Shown here: positions 1-8,302 of the stretch, in pieces
Layout of the letters: the number at the start of each line of letters is the position of its first letter
Numbering within the stretch: the stretch's first letter is position 1
Source of the DNA: Pandoraea terrae
Lineage (GTDB): Bacteria; Pseudomonadota; Gammaproteobacteria; Burkholderiales; Burkholderiaceae
Assembly (NCBI RefSeq): GCF_902459695.1
Contig: NZ_CABPRZ010000006.1
Coordinates: forward strand, 217,305-281,304
Length of the DNA: 64,000 nt
Reading direction: 5' to 3'
Notes under the pieces: generated by a model
Told to the model about the DNA's origin: nothing
Databases searched by the model: none
The model's input: only the letters and a program-made list of their open reading frames with translations
Made by a program: the position numbers and the translations under genes

Positions 1-313
1 GCAATGGCTCGCTGCCTACAGCCTCGGGCTCACGCACCGGCAGACGCTGCGCTATGTGATCGGCCCGCAAGCGCTGCGCATGGCCGTGCCCAGTCTCGGC
101 AATAGCCTCATCAGCCTGATCAAGGATACGTCGCTCGTTTCGGTGATCACGGTGACGGAGTTGCTGCGGTCCGCGCAGGAAGTGATTGCTTCGACTTATC
201 AACCACTGCCGCTTTATTTGGCGGCTGCGGCGATTTACTGGGTGTTGAGTACGGTGCTGTCTGCACTGCAACGCCATGTCGAGCAGCGGTTGGCGTTGCC
301 GGCAAAGCATTGA
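1..313 (+). CDS. Amino-acid ABC transporter permease, C-terminal part (partial)
   Basis: Only the last roughly 103 codons are in the window; the frame is open at the left edge. The visible part begins inside the cytoplasmic EAA loop that contacts the ATPase (LGLT..QTLRYVIGPQA), followed by P-S-L-G-N-S and the hydrophobic SLISLIKDTSLVSVITVTEL stretch typical of polar amino-acid (HisM/GlnP-type) permeases. A final membrane segment (LYLAAAAIYWVLSTVLSAL) and a short basic tail follow. The substrate cannot be read from this fragment. Its partners would lie to the left of the window. It converges on lutB with 79 bases between the stop codons and no clear terminator. Confidence 0.85.
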   Translation, partial: QWLAAYSLGLTHRQTLRYVIGPQALRMAVPSLGNSLISLIKDTSLVSVITVTELLRSAQEVIASTYQPLPLYLAAAAIYWVLSTVLSALQRHVEQRLALPAKH

Positions 314-392
314 GTTGCTTTAAACCGTCGCGTTGTACTGGCGCAGGTTGTCCGGCCTCCGTCCTGTCCAACGCCCGGGGCCGACAACGGAC

Positions 393-1808
393 CTACTCGC
401 CTGATTTTCCGCGCTGCGCCTTGTACATCGCGCGGAAGGTCCTGCCGCTCGGGGCCGGCATCTCGCGGGTGTCCGTCCATCCTCCACCGCCCGGCAGTTT
501 GCTGATCGAACCGCGCTCACGCCCCATCCACGACAAGATGCGCCCGCCAAGCGATGTCAACGTCGCATACAAGGCCGGCCGGCGCACGGCAAAACCCCAC
601 GCTGCCAAGCCGAAACGCTCCTGCCACGGACGCAATCCACGCTCAACCTGGCGCTCCCGCAGTTTGCGCAGCAAATCCGAAATCGGTATGCCCACCGGAC
701 ACACGCGGTTGCATTCGCCACACAACGTGGCCGCCTGCGGAAGATCCAGGGTCTTTTCGATGCCAACGTAACTCGGCGTCAGTACGGAACCCATCGGGCC
801 GGGATATACCCAGCCGTACGCGTGGCCGCCGATCTTCTGGTAGACAGGGCAATGGTTCATGCAGGCGCCACAGCGGATGCAACGCAACATGTCCTGGAAC
901 GCGCCGCCAATCAAGCCGGTGCGCCCGCCATCAACAAGCACGAAGTACATGTGTTCCGGCCCGTCGAGCTCGCCCTCGGCGCGCGTGCCGGTCAGGAGCG
1001 AGAAGTAGTTCGATGTGCCCTGCCCCGTCGCCGAGCGCGGCAGCAAACGCATGGCGGTCGCAAGGTCTTCCAGCGTCGGCAGCACTTTTTCAATGCCGGT
1101 CACGGCCACGTGCACGCGCGGCATGATCGTGCACATGCCCTCGTTGCCCTCGTTCGTGACCACCGCCACGGAACCCGTTTCCGCAATGATGAAGTTGCCG
1201 CCCGTGACACCCATGTCGGCAGACAGGAATTGGGGGCGCAACATCTCGCGCGCCTCGCGCGTCATCGCAGGGATCTCTGTCTGACGCGGTTTGTGATGCA
1301 CGCGCGCAAAGAGGTCGGCGACTTCTTCCTTGTCCTTGTGAACGACCGGCGCAATGATGTGGGACGGCGGTTCGTTGTCGTTGATCTGAAGGATGTACTC
1401 GCCCAGATCGGTCTCGATCGACTGTACACCCATGTCGCCGAGGACACGATTGAGCTGTAGTTCCTCGGTCACCATCGACTTCGATTTGATGACTTTCTTG
1501 ACGTCATGCTTGCGCGCGATCTCGGCCACCAGGCGCGCGGCGTCCTGCGTCGATTCTGCGAACAGGACGGTGGCGCCCCGGCGCACGGCTTCGCGCTCGA
1601 ACAGTTCGAGCCATACGTCGAGCGTCTCCAGACCCCGGTTGCGACGCGCCTTGAGCGCGGCGCGCGTGGCCTCGAAGTCGATCTCCTCCATCGCGGTCGC
1701 ACGCGCGGTGACAAATTTGGTCGACAGTTTCTTCAGGTTGGTCTGCAAGCGCTGGTCGGCAAGTTTTTGCCCGGCGCGCGCCTTGAAATGCATCGATTGA
1801 ACTTGCAT
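393..1808 (-). CDS. lutB: Lactate utilization iron-sulfur protein LutB
   Basis: The 471-residue protein has the LutB/YkgF layout. An N-terminal LUD domain (about residues 60-300, with VTGGNFIIAETGS and TNEGN motifs) is followed by two ferredoxin-like cysteine clusters, CIRCGACMNHCP and CGECNRVCPVGI, that would bind two 4Fe-4S centres. In characterised systems LutABC oxidises L-lactate to pyruvate with electrons passed through these clusters. The gene lies 82 bases downstream of lutA on the same strand. No lutC follows: the next frame is the unrelated, convergent ABC permease. Family assignment is firm; L-lactate as substrate is inferred from the family. Confidence 0.93.
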   Translation of the reverse strand: MQVQSMHFKARAGQKLADQRLQTNLKKLSTKFVTARATAMEEIDFEATRAALKARRNRGLETLDVWLELFEREAVRRGATVLFAESTQDAARLVAEIARKHDVKKVIKSKSMVTEELQLNRVLGDMGVQSIETDLGEYILQINDNEPPSHIIAPVVHKDKEEVADLFARVHHKPRQTEIPAMTREAREMLRPQFLSADMGVTGGNFIIAETGSVAVVTNEGNEGMCTIMPRVHVAVTGIEKVLPTLEDLATAMRLLPRSATGQGTSNYFSLLTGTRAEGELDGPEHMYFVLVDGGRTGLIGGAFQDMLRCIRCGACMNHCPVYQKIGGHAYGWVYPGPMGSVLTPSYVGIEKTLDLPQAATLCGECNRVCPVGIPISDLLRKLRERQVERGLRPWQERFGLAAWGFAVRRPALYATLTSLGGRILSWMGRERGSISKLPGGGGWTDTREMPAPSGRTFRAMYKAQRGKSGE

Positions 1809-1890
1809 CGCGGCTCACAAGGAAAACGCGGCGCGCACCGGTTGCCCGGCGGCGGCGCAAAGTCGGTAGGTCGAACGGCCGGACACCGCG

Positions 1891-2619
1891 CTACTGGGCA
1901 TCGCCCGCCAGTACTTGTGCAATATGCAGCACCCGCGTCTTGGCATCGCCGGTACGGCGCAGCCGCCCCTCGATGTTGAGGATGCAGCCGAGGTCGCCCA
2001 GCACGACGGCCGGCGCACCGCTGGCGTGGACGTTGGCGCATTTTTCGTCGACGATCGCCGTGGAGATATTGCCGTACTTCAACGCAAAGGTGCCGCCAAA
2101 GCCGCAGCACGCCTGGCAATCCTTCATCTCGGTCAGCTTGACACCCGGCATTTTCGCCAGCAATTCACGCGGCTGGGACTGAACGCCCAGTTCGCGCAGG
2201 CCGGAGCAGGAATCGTGATAGGTCACTTCGCCGTCGTAAGCGCCCGGCACGCCCTCGACCTTGAGTACGTTGACGAGAAAATCGGTCAGCTCGAATACCT
2301 TGGGTTGGATTCGCGCGTAGCGGCCCATCAACTCCGGATCGTCACGCAGCAGGTCGCCGTAGTGCGCCTTGATCATGCCGCCGCAGGAGCCGCTTGGCAC
2401 AACGACGTAGTCGAAGTCTTCGAATTCGTCGAGAAATTTCTGCGCCATATCGCGCGCGATGGTGCGCTCGCCCGAGTTGTACCCCGGCTGGCCGCAGCAG
2501 GTCTGCGCGTGGGGCACGATCACTTCGCAACCCGCCGATTCCAGCAGCTTGAGTGTCGAGAAACCGATTTCCGGACGCATCAGGTCGATCAGACACGTGA
2601 CAAAGAGTCCGACGCGCAT
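1891..2619 (-). CDS. lutA: Lactate utilization protein LutA (CCG-domain protein)
   Basis: The 242-residue protein carries two cysteine-rich CCG domains, one around residues 9-43 (CCGQPGYNSG) and one around 140-172 (HDSCSG then CQACCGFGGTF). This is the pattern of LutA/YkgE and of heterodisulfide-reductase-like and glycolate oxidase GlcF subunits, which hold a 4Fe-4S or related cluster. Length matches LutA (about 240 residues). It is the first gene of a lutAB unit and is transcribed divergently from an IclR-type regulator, which probably controls it. The adjacent lutB makes LutA more likely than GlcF. Confidence 0.92.
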   Translation of the reverse strand: MRVGLFVTCLIDLMRPEIGFSTLKLLESAGCEVIVPHAQTCCGQPGYNSGERTIARDMAQKFLDEFEDFDYVVVPSGSCGGMIKAHYGDLLRDDPELMGRYARIQPKVFELTDFLVNVLKVEGVPGAYDGEVTYHDSCSGLRELGVQSQPRELLAKMPGVKLTEMKDCQACCGFGGTFALKYGNISTAIVDEKCANVHASGAPAVVLGDLGCILNIEGRLRRTGDAKTRVLHIAQVLAGDAQ

Positions 2620-2809
2620 GGGGAAGTGTCCTCTAATGGGAGTAATGCGCCATTATATGCGCGCAGGTCCGCCTCGGCCCAGTTCCCGCGGGTCCGCGCC
2701 TCGCCGCACGGGAATGCCCCGATGTTTTCGCCGCCATGCAGCAATCCGCCGCAAATGGCGTCACGATGACGCGCCGATGCGAATTCGAGGTTTTTTCGGC
2801 AGGTTCGGC

Positions 2810-2839
2810 TTCGTCATTTTTCACCATATGATATAGAAT
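2810..2839 (+). promoter_or_regulatory. Candidate promoter of the IclR gene in the lutA/iclR divergent region
   Basis: In the 260-base gap between lutA and iclR an AT-rich patch contains TTCGTC at 2810-2815 and TAGAAT at 2834-2839, spaced 18 bases, with an alternative -10-like TATGAT at 2827-2832. The position, 40-70 bases before the iclR start, suits a sigma-70 promoter. An IclR operator would be expected nearby, but no clean palindrome could be assigned. Confidence 0.3.
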
Positions 2840-2879
2840 AGCGTCATGCATAATTTGCCTGAGGCGTGAACCGATCCCC

Positions 2880-3719
2880 ATGAAAGACGACACAAGCCAG
2901 GGCGCAGAATCGCGCACTTCGATCCAGGTCATTGAACGAATGATGCGTCTGCTGGACGCACTGTCGGCGCACGCCGACCCTGTCAGCCTGAAAGCGTTGG
3001 CACAGGCGACCGACCTCCACCCGTCTACCGCCCACCGCATCCTGAACGACATGGTGGCGTGCCGCTTCGTCGATCGGTGCGATCCGGGCACGTATCGTCT
3101 CGGCATGCGGCTGCTGGAACTCGGCAATCTGGTGAAGGCGCGTCTGTCGGTCCGCGACGCGGCACTGCAACCGATGCGCGGGTTGCACCGTGCCACCGGT
3201 CAGACGGTGAACCTGTCGGTGCGCCAGGGCGACGAAATTGTGTACATCGAGCGGGCCTATAGCGAGCGCTCGGGGATGCAGGTGGTGCGCGCCATCGGCG
3301 GCCACGCGCCGCTGCACCTGACTTCGGTCGGCAAGCTGTTCCTTGCCGCCGACGAGGCAACGCGTGTGCGCGCCTACGCGACGCGAACCGGGTTGTCGGG
3401 ACACACGCGCAACAGCATCACCGATCTGCACAAGCTCGAACGCGAGCTGACGTCGGTGCGCCATCAAGGCTATGCGCGCGATAACGAGGAGTTGGAGTTG
3501 GGGGTGCGGTGTATCGCCGCAGGGATTTACGACGACAGTGGCAAGCTGGTGGCCGGCCTGTCGCTGTCGGCACCTGCCGATCGGTTGCAGGATGCGTGGC
3601 TTGCGAACCTCAACGAAACGGCACTGCAGATTTCGTCATCGCTCGGCTTCAATCAGAAGCCGCGCGACGACGGTCAGGCGATGCCGCGACAACCGGTCGC
3701 GGCGGCGGTGGGCGAATAG
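2880..3719 (+). CDS. IclR-family transcriptional regulator
   Basis: The 279-residue protein has an N-terminal winged helix-turn-helix (about residues 15-75; PVSLKALAQATDLHPSTAHRIL) and a C-terminal GAF-like IclR effector domain (about 90-255; motifs HLTSVGKLFLA and DNEELELGVRCIAAGI). IclR regulators bind a small carboxylate or aromatic ligand and repress or activate neighbouring catabolic genes. The gene is divergent from lutAB, so control of lactate oxidation is the simplest guess; the ligand is not known. It converges on the coiled-coil repeat gene, with a GC-rich hairpin just after its stop. Confidence 0.92.
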   Translation: MKDDTSQGAESRTSIQVIERMMRLLDALSAHADPVSLKALAQATDLHPSTAHRILNDMVACRFVDRCDPGTYRLGMRLLELGNLVKARLSVRDAALQPMRGLHRATGQTVNLSVRQGDEIVYIERAYSERSGMQVVRAIGGHAPLHLTSVGKLFLAADEATRVRAYATRTGLSGHTRNSITDLHKLERELTSVRHQGYARDNEELELGVRCIAAGIYDDSGKLVAGLSLSAPADRLQDAWLANLNETALQISSSLGFNQKPRDDGQAMPRQPVAAAVGE

Positions 3720-3741
3720 CCGCCAGCAAGGGTTGCGCGCG

Positions 3742-5415
3742 TTACGCGTTGCTGCCGTACGGCAGTACCGCAGCAACGCGCTTCAATCCGTCGGTAAACT
3801 CGTGAATAATCGCTGACTGTCTGAAAACGCCGCCGCAGGAAAACGAGCGAGTCATACCGGGCGCGTCCGGTCCTGAAGCTCGATCCCGCGAGTCTCCGCT
3901 CGTCGAATGCCGTTGCCTCGGCAGGGAGCCCGGGCTTCGGCCGCCTGACTCGTCCAGCAGGCTTTGCAACTTTTCAGGAATCGTCACGTTGACGGACGGC
4001 TGCTTGAGAACGTTGACCATTTCACGCAAGGCCGCTTCCAACCTGTCGATATCACTGATCGTCGCAAAACCCTCTGCCTTTTTCGCCAGGTCGTCGACCG
4101 CGCTTTGAAGTGGCTTAACAGTGCTCTTGACCTCATGCAAGTCGTCCTGCATGGTCGAGACGTTCCCGCTAACATCTGAGATGTTCCCCTGAAGGTTCTC
4201 GAGCTTTGCCGAATTCGACGTTTGCATATTCTGAACGGATTGCAATTCCGACCGAACACCCTTCACGTCATTGCGAACATCTGACACGTTCCCTTGAAGG
4301 TTCGCGAGCCTTCCCAAGCTCGACGTTTGCACATTCTGAACGGATTGCAACTCCGACCGAACACCCTTCACGTCATTGCGAACATCTGACACGTTCCCCT
4401 GAAGGTTCGCGAGCCTTCCCGTCATGTTTGACAAGCTCGACGTTTGCACATTCTGAACGGATTGCAATTCCGACCGAACACCCTTCACGTCACTGCGAAC
4501 ATCTGACACGTTCCCTTGAAGGTTCGCGAGCCTTCCCGTCATATTGGCCACGTTCGATGTCAACATATCTCTCTCCATTTCGTCAGCAAACGCCTTGAAA
4601 GCATTGATGGCTTTTTCCAGTTTGTCCCACCCAGGATCTCGGGGATAGAACCGCAAATTGGCGACCGTGTTGACCGTGCCCATCAAGGTCACGCCCGAAG
4701 ACGCGATTGCCAAACCCACTATGCCGCCCGTCAGTATGTTGACCAGACCGATGGCAAGCCCCGCAGCACCCAACGAGAAGTACATGCCCGTTTTGGTATT
4801 CCAACGCGATTTGTCCGACGGCATGGAATCTTTCGCCTCGGCAATGAACTGCGCGACAGTGCTTTGCGTCTTCTCGATCACATCTTCAAGTCCTTGACAT
4901 TCAGGACTCACCTCGTCGCCGACCGCCGGCGCCAGGCTGCGTAAATCCCGTTGTGCCTGAAGGCGCTCGCCCAGCGCTTTCATTGCGAACTCATACTGAA
5001 TCAACGTGTTGCGTAACGCGACAGCGGATTTTGTGAGCGCGCGTTCGTCGGTCACGCTCATTTGTTTGCCGAGACGATGTATGAGCGTCCCGCCCGCAAA
5101 TTTCCGGCGCACGGAGAAATCCCACGCCGCCGCCATCTTCGTCATCGCTTTGTCGAGCTTCTGACACATGTCGTCCAAGCGCTGCGTGGTGGCCGACTTT
5201 TCGGCAGCGACATCATGCGTTGCCACCACGTTTCGGATGGCGTCGAACTGAGCCGCGATATCGGCGCGTATTTCCTCAATGCTGCGCACCGGCGCGACGT
5301 TGGCCGCAGTACGCGACCTGCCCGCCGTCGCGCCCCGCTCCCAAGAGGTTGGAGCGATTGCGGACCCATACATCGACATCAGCATTCGATATTCTTCGGG
5401 GATTCGGTAGAACAT
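3742..5415 (-). CDS. Unrecognised coiled-coil protein with internal repeats and a membrane hairpin
   Basis: I do not recognise this protein. From the ATG at 5415 it has about 557 residues; an ATG three codons upstream sits only one base after AGGAG, so the second is better placed. The first ~210 residues are helical and charged. Two adjoining hydrophobic segments follow (about 210-250; GLAIGLVNILTGGIVGLAIA), then a coiled-coil region with three near-identical repeats built on RLANLQGNVSDVR.DVKGV (35-39 residues apart), a decayed fourth copy and a disordered Ser/Arg/Pro-rich tail with one Cys. There is no signal peptide. Base composition looks less GC-rich than the neighbours, suggesting transfer. 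The layout resembles secreted effectors or translocators and some phage or colicin-like coiled coils, but no function is claimed. Confidence 0.75.
   Translation of the reverse strand: MFYRIPEEYRMLMSMYGSAIAPTSWERGATAGRSRTAANVAPVRSIEEIRADIAAQFDAIRNVVATHDVAAEKSATTQRLDDMCQKLDKAMTKMAAAWDFSVRRKFAGGTLIHRLGKQMSVTDERALTKSAVALRNTLIQYEFAMKALGERLQAQRDLRSLAPAVGDEVSPECQGLEDVIEKTQSTVAQFIAEAKDSMPSDKSRWNTKTGMYFSLGAAGLAIGLVNILTGGIVGLAIASSGVTLMGTVNTVANLRFYPRDPGWDKLEKAINAFKAFADEMERDMLTSNVANMTGRLANLQGNVSDVRSDVKGVRSELQSVQNVQTSSLSNMTGRLANLQGNVSDVRNDVKGVRSELQSVQNVQTSSLGRLANLQGNVSDVRNDVKGVRSELQSVQNMQTSNSAKLENLQGNISDVSGNVSTMQDDLHEVKSTVKPLQSAVDDLAKKAEGFATISDIDRLEAALREMVNVLKQPSVNVTIPEKLQSLLDESGGRSPGSLPRQRHSTSGDSRDRASGPDAPGMTRSFSCGGVFRQSAIIHEFTDGLKRVAAVLPYGSNA
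3745..3780. terminator. GC-rich hairpin between convergent genes
   Basis: Perfect 11-base arms (CGCGTTGCTGC at 3745-3755 and its complement at 3770-3780) flank a 14-base loop that is itself partly palindromic. It lies between the iclR stop and inside the last codons of the convergent repeat-protein gene. It lacks a T-tract, so it may act as a weak bidirectional terminator or as an RNA-stabilising stem. Confidence 0.4.
4204..4542 (-). repeat. Tandem coding repeats (117 and 105 bp period)
   Basis: Three highly similar DNA copies within the coiled-coil gene encode RLANLQGNVSDVR.DVKGVRSELQSVQN units. Copies 1 and 2 are 117 bases apart; copy 3 starts 105 bases further on because four residues are missing. 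Near identity at third codon positions (for example the CACGTTCCC[CT]TGAAGGTTCGCGAGCC blocks) points to recent duplication or gene conversion. Confidence 0.9.
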
Positions 5416-5661
5416 TCGTCGCATTCTCCTGAAGAGTCCGCCGCACGATCCCCACTACGCACCGCATTAGTGCATGCAACCAATACTAGGTCGCACGGCG
5501 GGCGGTGCTTTAGGCATCGTGCAGCGCTTTTTGGAGTTCGATCGACAAGATTGTCGGCCAGTGTCCTTCAGCGTGACACTCGTTAAGTGACATCATCCAC
5601 GCACCAGGCCGATAATGATTTGGCATACGAACGAGAAGCTTTCGAATTCGCGCCCGCCCAT

Positions 5662-5692
5662 AAAAAAACCCCATGGCCGCAGCACATGGGGG
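5662..5692 (-). terminator. Rho-independent terminator of the D,D-peptidase gene
   Basis: Read on the minus strand, a CCCCATG...CATGGGG stem (arms 5685-5691 and 5669-5675) is followed by a run of seven T (5662-5668). It lies 60-90 bases past the stop of the S11 peptidase gene. The rest of the 5416-5754 gap shows no gene. Confidence 0.85.
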
Positions 5693-5754
5693 TTGATCTT
5701 GCAGACGCGCCCGACGGTCGGGGGGGCGCGCCTTTTCGCTACGGCAACACGGGC

Positions 5755-7002
5755 TTACAGTGCGTGTTGACCGCCCGCAGCGACTTGTGCGGTCGGCGCA
5801 GTGCCGGCCGTGCGCGGCGCCGGTGCGGCACCGCCTTCCTGGAGCCACTTGCGAACGCGCGTGGCGTCCGCGAAGCGCGAATACTTGCCGGTCGAATCCA
5901 GCAGGATCATGATCATCGGACGACCATCGATCGTCGTCTGCATCACGAGGCACTGCCCGGCTTCCGAGATGTAACCCGTCTTCTGCAGACCAATATCCCA
6001 GCCGTTGTGCCCCACCAGATGGTTGGTGCTCGAGTAATGCAGCTCGCGGCGGCCAGTGTTGACGTCATAGCTGCTGTCCGTCGAGAAACGGCGAATCAGC
6101 GGGTATTGGTAGGCAGCCTTGACCATCTTCACGAGGTCACGCGCGCTCGATACGTTCTGGCTCGTGAGACCCGTCGGATCGGCAAAGCGCGTATCCGCCA
6201 TGCCCAGTTCCTTGGCCTTGCGGTTCATCGCCTCGATGAACGCCGGACGCCCGCCCGGGTAATAGCGCGACAGCGCAGCCGCCGCGCGGTTCTCCGACGA
6301 CATCAGCGCGATGTGCAGCATGTCTTCGCGGCTGAGCGTCGAGCCGACCGACAGGCGCGAGCCTGTGCCCTTCTCGTAGTCACGGTCTTCGTCCGTCACC
6401 TGCATCGCGTCCGTCATCGGCACGTTGGCGTCGATCGCGACCATCGCGGTCATCAGCTTCGTGATCGATGCAATCGGAAGCACCGCTTGCGAGTTCTTGT
6501 CGAACAACACTTCGGACGTCTGCTCATCGATGACATACGCCACGCTCGAGCGCAGAGCGAGCGCATCCGGCGACTCATGCAGGCCGAAGGCACGGCCGCT
6601 CGACAGCCGCTCCTGGGACGGCGAGAAATTGACGTTGCGGTAAGACGTGACGACGTGCTTCTTGCCGTGACGATAGATCACGCGCTTGATGGCGACGCGC
6701 TTGGCCGCAGGGCCGTCGTCATCTTCCTTGACGGCGGCGAGCTTTTTGGCGCGCGCGCCCGAATTCAGGCCTTTGGTCTCACGTGCCGAAGCCGTCGTGG
6801 CAACGGCGCGCTTGGCAACCGGCTGCGCCTTTGCGCACGCACGTTTCTGTGCAGCGGTCCTGGCGGCCTTGGGAGAGCACTCACTGGCTTTGCCGGCCGC
6901 ATGCGCAAGCATCGGGGTTCCGGCGGCGAGCGAGATCGCCACTACGGCCGCGCCCCAGAGTCGGGTGCGGCACAGTCGTGCGAGGGTGGTGATCGCGTAC
7001 AT
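5755..7002 (-). CDS. pbpG: D-alanyl-D-alanine endopeptidase/carboxypeptidase (peptidase S11, PbpG-like)
   Basis: This is a low-molecular-weight penicillin-binding protein that trims peptidoglycan peptides in the periplasm. The three active-site motifs are in order: SITKLM (SxxK), SEN (SxN) and KTG. The chosen start at 7002 gives a good signal peptide (hydrophobic core LWGAAVVAISLAAG, cut near AHA), then a Lys/Ala-rich linker of about 100 residues before the catalytic domain. Length is about 415 residues, longer than E. coli PbpG (about 310) because of that linker. It stands alone with its own terminator. D,D-endopeptidase versus carboxypeptidase activity cannot be separated by eye. Confidence 0.9.
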   Translation of the reverse strand: MYAITTLARLCRTRLWGAAVVAISLAAGTPMLAHAAGKASECSPKAARTAAQKRACAKAQPVAKRAVATTASARETKGLNSGARAKKLAAVKEDDDGPAAKRVAIKRVIYRHGKKHVVTSYRNVNFSPSQERLSSGRAFGLHESPDALALRSSVAYVIDEQTSEVLFDKNSQAVLPIASITKLMTAMVAIDANVPMTDAMQVTDEDRDYEKGTGSRLSVGSTLSREDMLHIALMSSENRAAAALSRYYPGGRPAFIEAMNRKAKELGMADTRFADPTGLTSQNVSSARDLVKMVKAAYQYPLIRRFSTDSSYDVNTGRRELHYSSTNHLVGHNGWDIGLQKTGYISEAGQCLVMQTTIDGRPMIMILLDSTGKYSRFADATRVRKWLQEGGAAPAPRTAGTAPTAQVAAGGQHAL

Positions 7003-7280
7003 AAATTGGGGGTAGCGTAAGGTTGGCGGGCAACGAGTTTGGGTGAAGTTTAGTAAAGTCCGAAAAAATAAGCAATATGAATGACTTAGCTGCAATACTT
7101 AAACCGGCATCTGGTTGTTTTGCGCACCGCAACAGTCCATTACGACATAATTGCCACAAATTTCCAAAAATTGCCAAAGCGTCACGCCATGCTTTTATCC
7201 GGCCTGCCTATGAAGTTTGGCATTCCATTAGCCGGACGGCCATCCGGATAAGTCCCCTTTCGTTCTCGAAAGATGGGCCT

Positions 7281-7332
7281 AGGGCCTGTTCACGCTAATA
7301 TCGGGCTCGCGATATTAGCGTGAACAGGCCCT
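7281..7332. repeat. Perfect 23-bp inverted repeat (long hairpin)
   Basis: Arms at 7281-7303 and 7310-7332 are exact complements (AGGGCCTGTTCACGCTAATA plus TCG) with a six-base loop. It sits between the 3' end of the EamA gene and the promoter side of the D,D-peptidase gene (gap 7003-7360, otherwise featureless and AT-rich). There is no T-tract, so it is not a classical terminator. The first 12 bases recur at 23984-23995 after prlC. Confidence 0.85.
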
Positions 7333-7360
7333 CACAAACGCACAACGCATGAGCCCCCGA

Positions 7361-8302
7361 TCAGGATGACACGCGAGTGGGGGTTGCGGGGGCGGGTTTA
7401 CGCGCAATCACGAGCGCAACGCCCAAGGCGGCCACGACCATGCCTGCGGCGCTGGCCGGGGAAAGCGTTTCGCCGAACAAGAACCATGCCATTACGGCGG
7501 TGGTCGGCGGCGTGAGGTACATCAGGCTGGACACCTTGGTCGCCGCGCCGTGGCGTATCAGCAGGAACAGCAGCGAAATGGCGCCGATCGACAACGCCAG
7601 CACGGACCACGCAAGTGCGCCCAGCATGGCGGCATGCCATTGCACGGCCATCGTTTCCGTCAGCCATGCGACCGGCAATGTCACGGCAAGCGCCGCGCCG
7701 AACTGTACGGTCGTGCCGACCCGCAGGTCGAAATGCGGACAGAAATGCTTCTGATAAACCGTACCGATCGTGATGGCGAGCAGCGAAAACACGCACAAGG
7801 CGATGCCCGCGGTGCTGACGCCGCGCACGCCGAGCTTGTTGGCGACGACGAGCGCCACGCCAACAATGCCCAACAGCAACCCGATCCATTGGCGGCGCGT
7901 CACCGGTTCGCCCACGACGCGCGCGAGCAGCGCGGTCAGAAGCGGCTGCAGGCCGGCGACAAGGGCCGCGACGCCTGCCGGCACCCCCAGCTTGATGGCC
8001 GCCCAAACGCCGCCAAGATAGGCCGCCTGGATCAGGATCCCGGAGACCGCAAGGTGGCCGTAGAGGCGCCAGTCGGATGTACCGCCGCGGCGCGGCCATG
8101 GGGTGCGGGAGAGCCACGCTATCGGCAGCATGACCGCGAGCGTGCCGGCAAAGCGCAGCGACAGGAAGGTCAGCGGCTCGGCGTACGGCATCCCGTATTT
8201 GGCCACGATGAAGCCGGTACTCCAGATAAGGACGAATAACCACGGCATGGCCGCGCTCCAGAGCGAGGCGCGGCGCGGCTCAGCCAACAAGACGGGTGTC
8301 AT
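7361..8302 (-). CDS. EamA/DMT-superfamily transporter
   Basis: From the ATG at 8302 the protein has about 313 residues with ten predicted membrane segments in two EamA repeats. The first spans roughly residues 15-150 (PWLFVLIWSTGFIVAKYGMP and GLQPLLTALLARVVGEP) and the second 160-300 (LTPPTTAVMAWFLFGETLSP). These transporters usually export metabolites or amino acids; the substrate is unknown. The start overlaps the end of the upstream histone-deacetylase-like gene by 23 bases, so the two are co-transcribed and probably translationally coupled. Further upstream in-frame starts would lie deeper inside that gene and are less likely. Confidence 0.88.
   Translation of the reverse strand: MTPVLLAEPRRASLWSAAMPWLFVLIWSTGFIVAKYGMPYAEPLTFLSLRFAGTLAVMLPIAWLSRTPWPRRGGTSDWRLYGHLAVSGILIQAAYLGGVWAAIKLGVPAGVAALVAGLQPLLTALLARVVGEPVTRRQWIGLLLGIVGVALVVANKLGVRGVSTAGIALCVFSLLAITIGTVYQKHFCPHFDLRVGTTVQFGAALAVTLPVAWLTETMAVQWHAAMLGALAWSVLALSIGAISLLFLLIRHGAATKVSSLMYLTPPTTAVMAWFLFGETLSPASAAGMVVAALGVALVIARKPAPATPTRVSS

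Noticed and set aside
4204..4542. Regular repeats suggesting a CRISPR array
   Set aside because: Repeat and spacer are both conserved, the period is 105-117 bp and the repeats lie in frame within a protein gene.
4206..4598. Plus-strand frame with RHCEHLTRS repeats
   Set aside because: It is the shadow of the minus-strand coiled-coil repeats; no ribosome-binding site or independent signal.
5587..7020. 477-codon plus-strand frame
   Set aside because: It is antisense to the S11 peptidase, which has all three active-site motifs.
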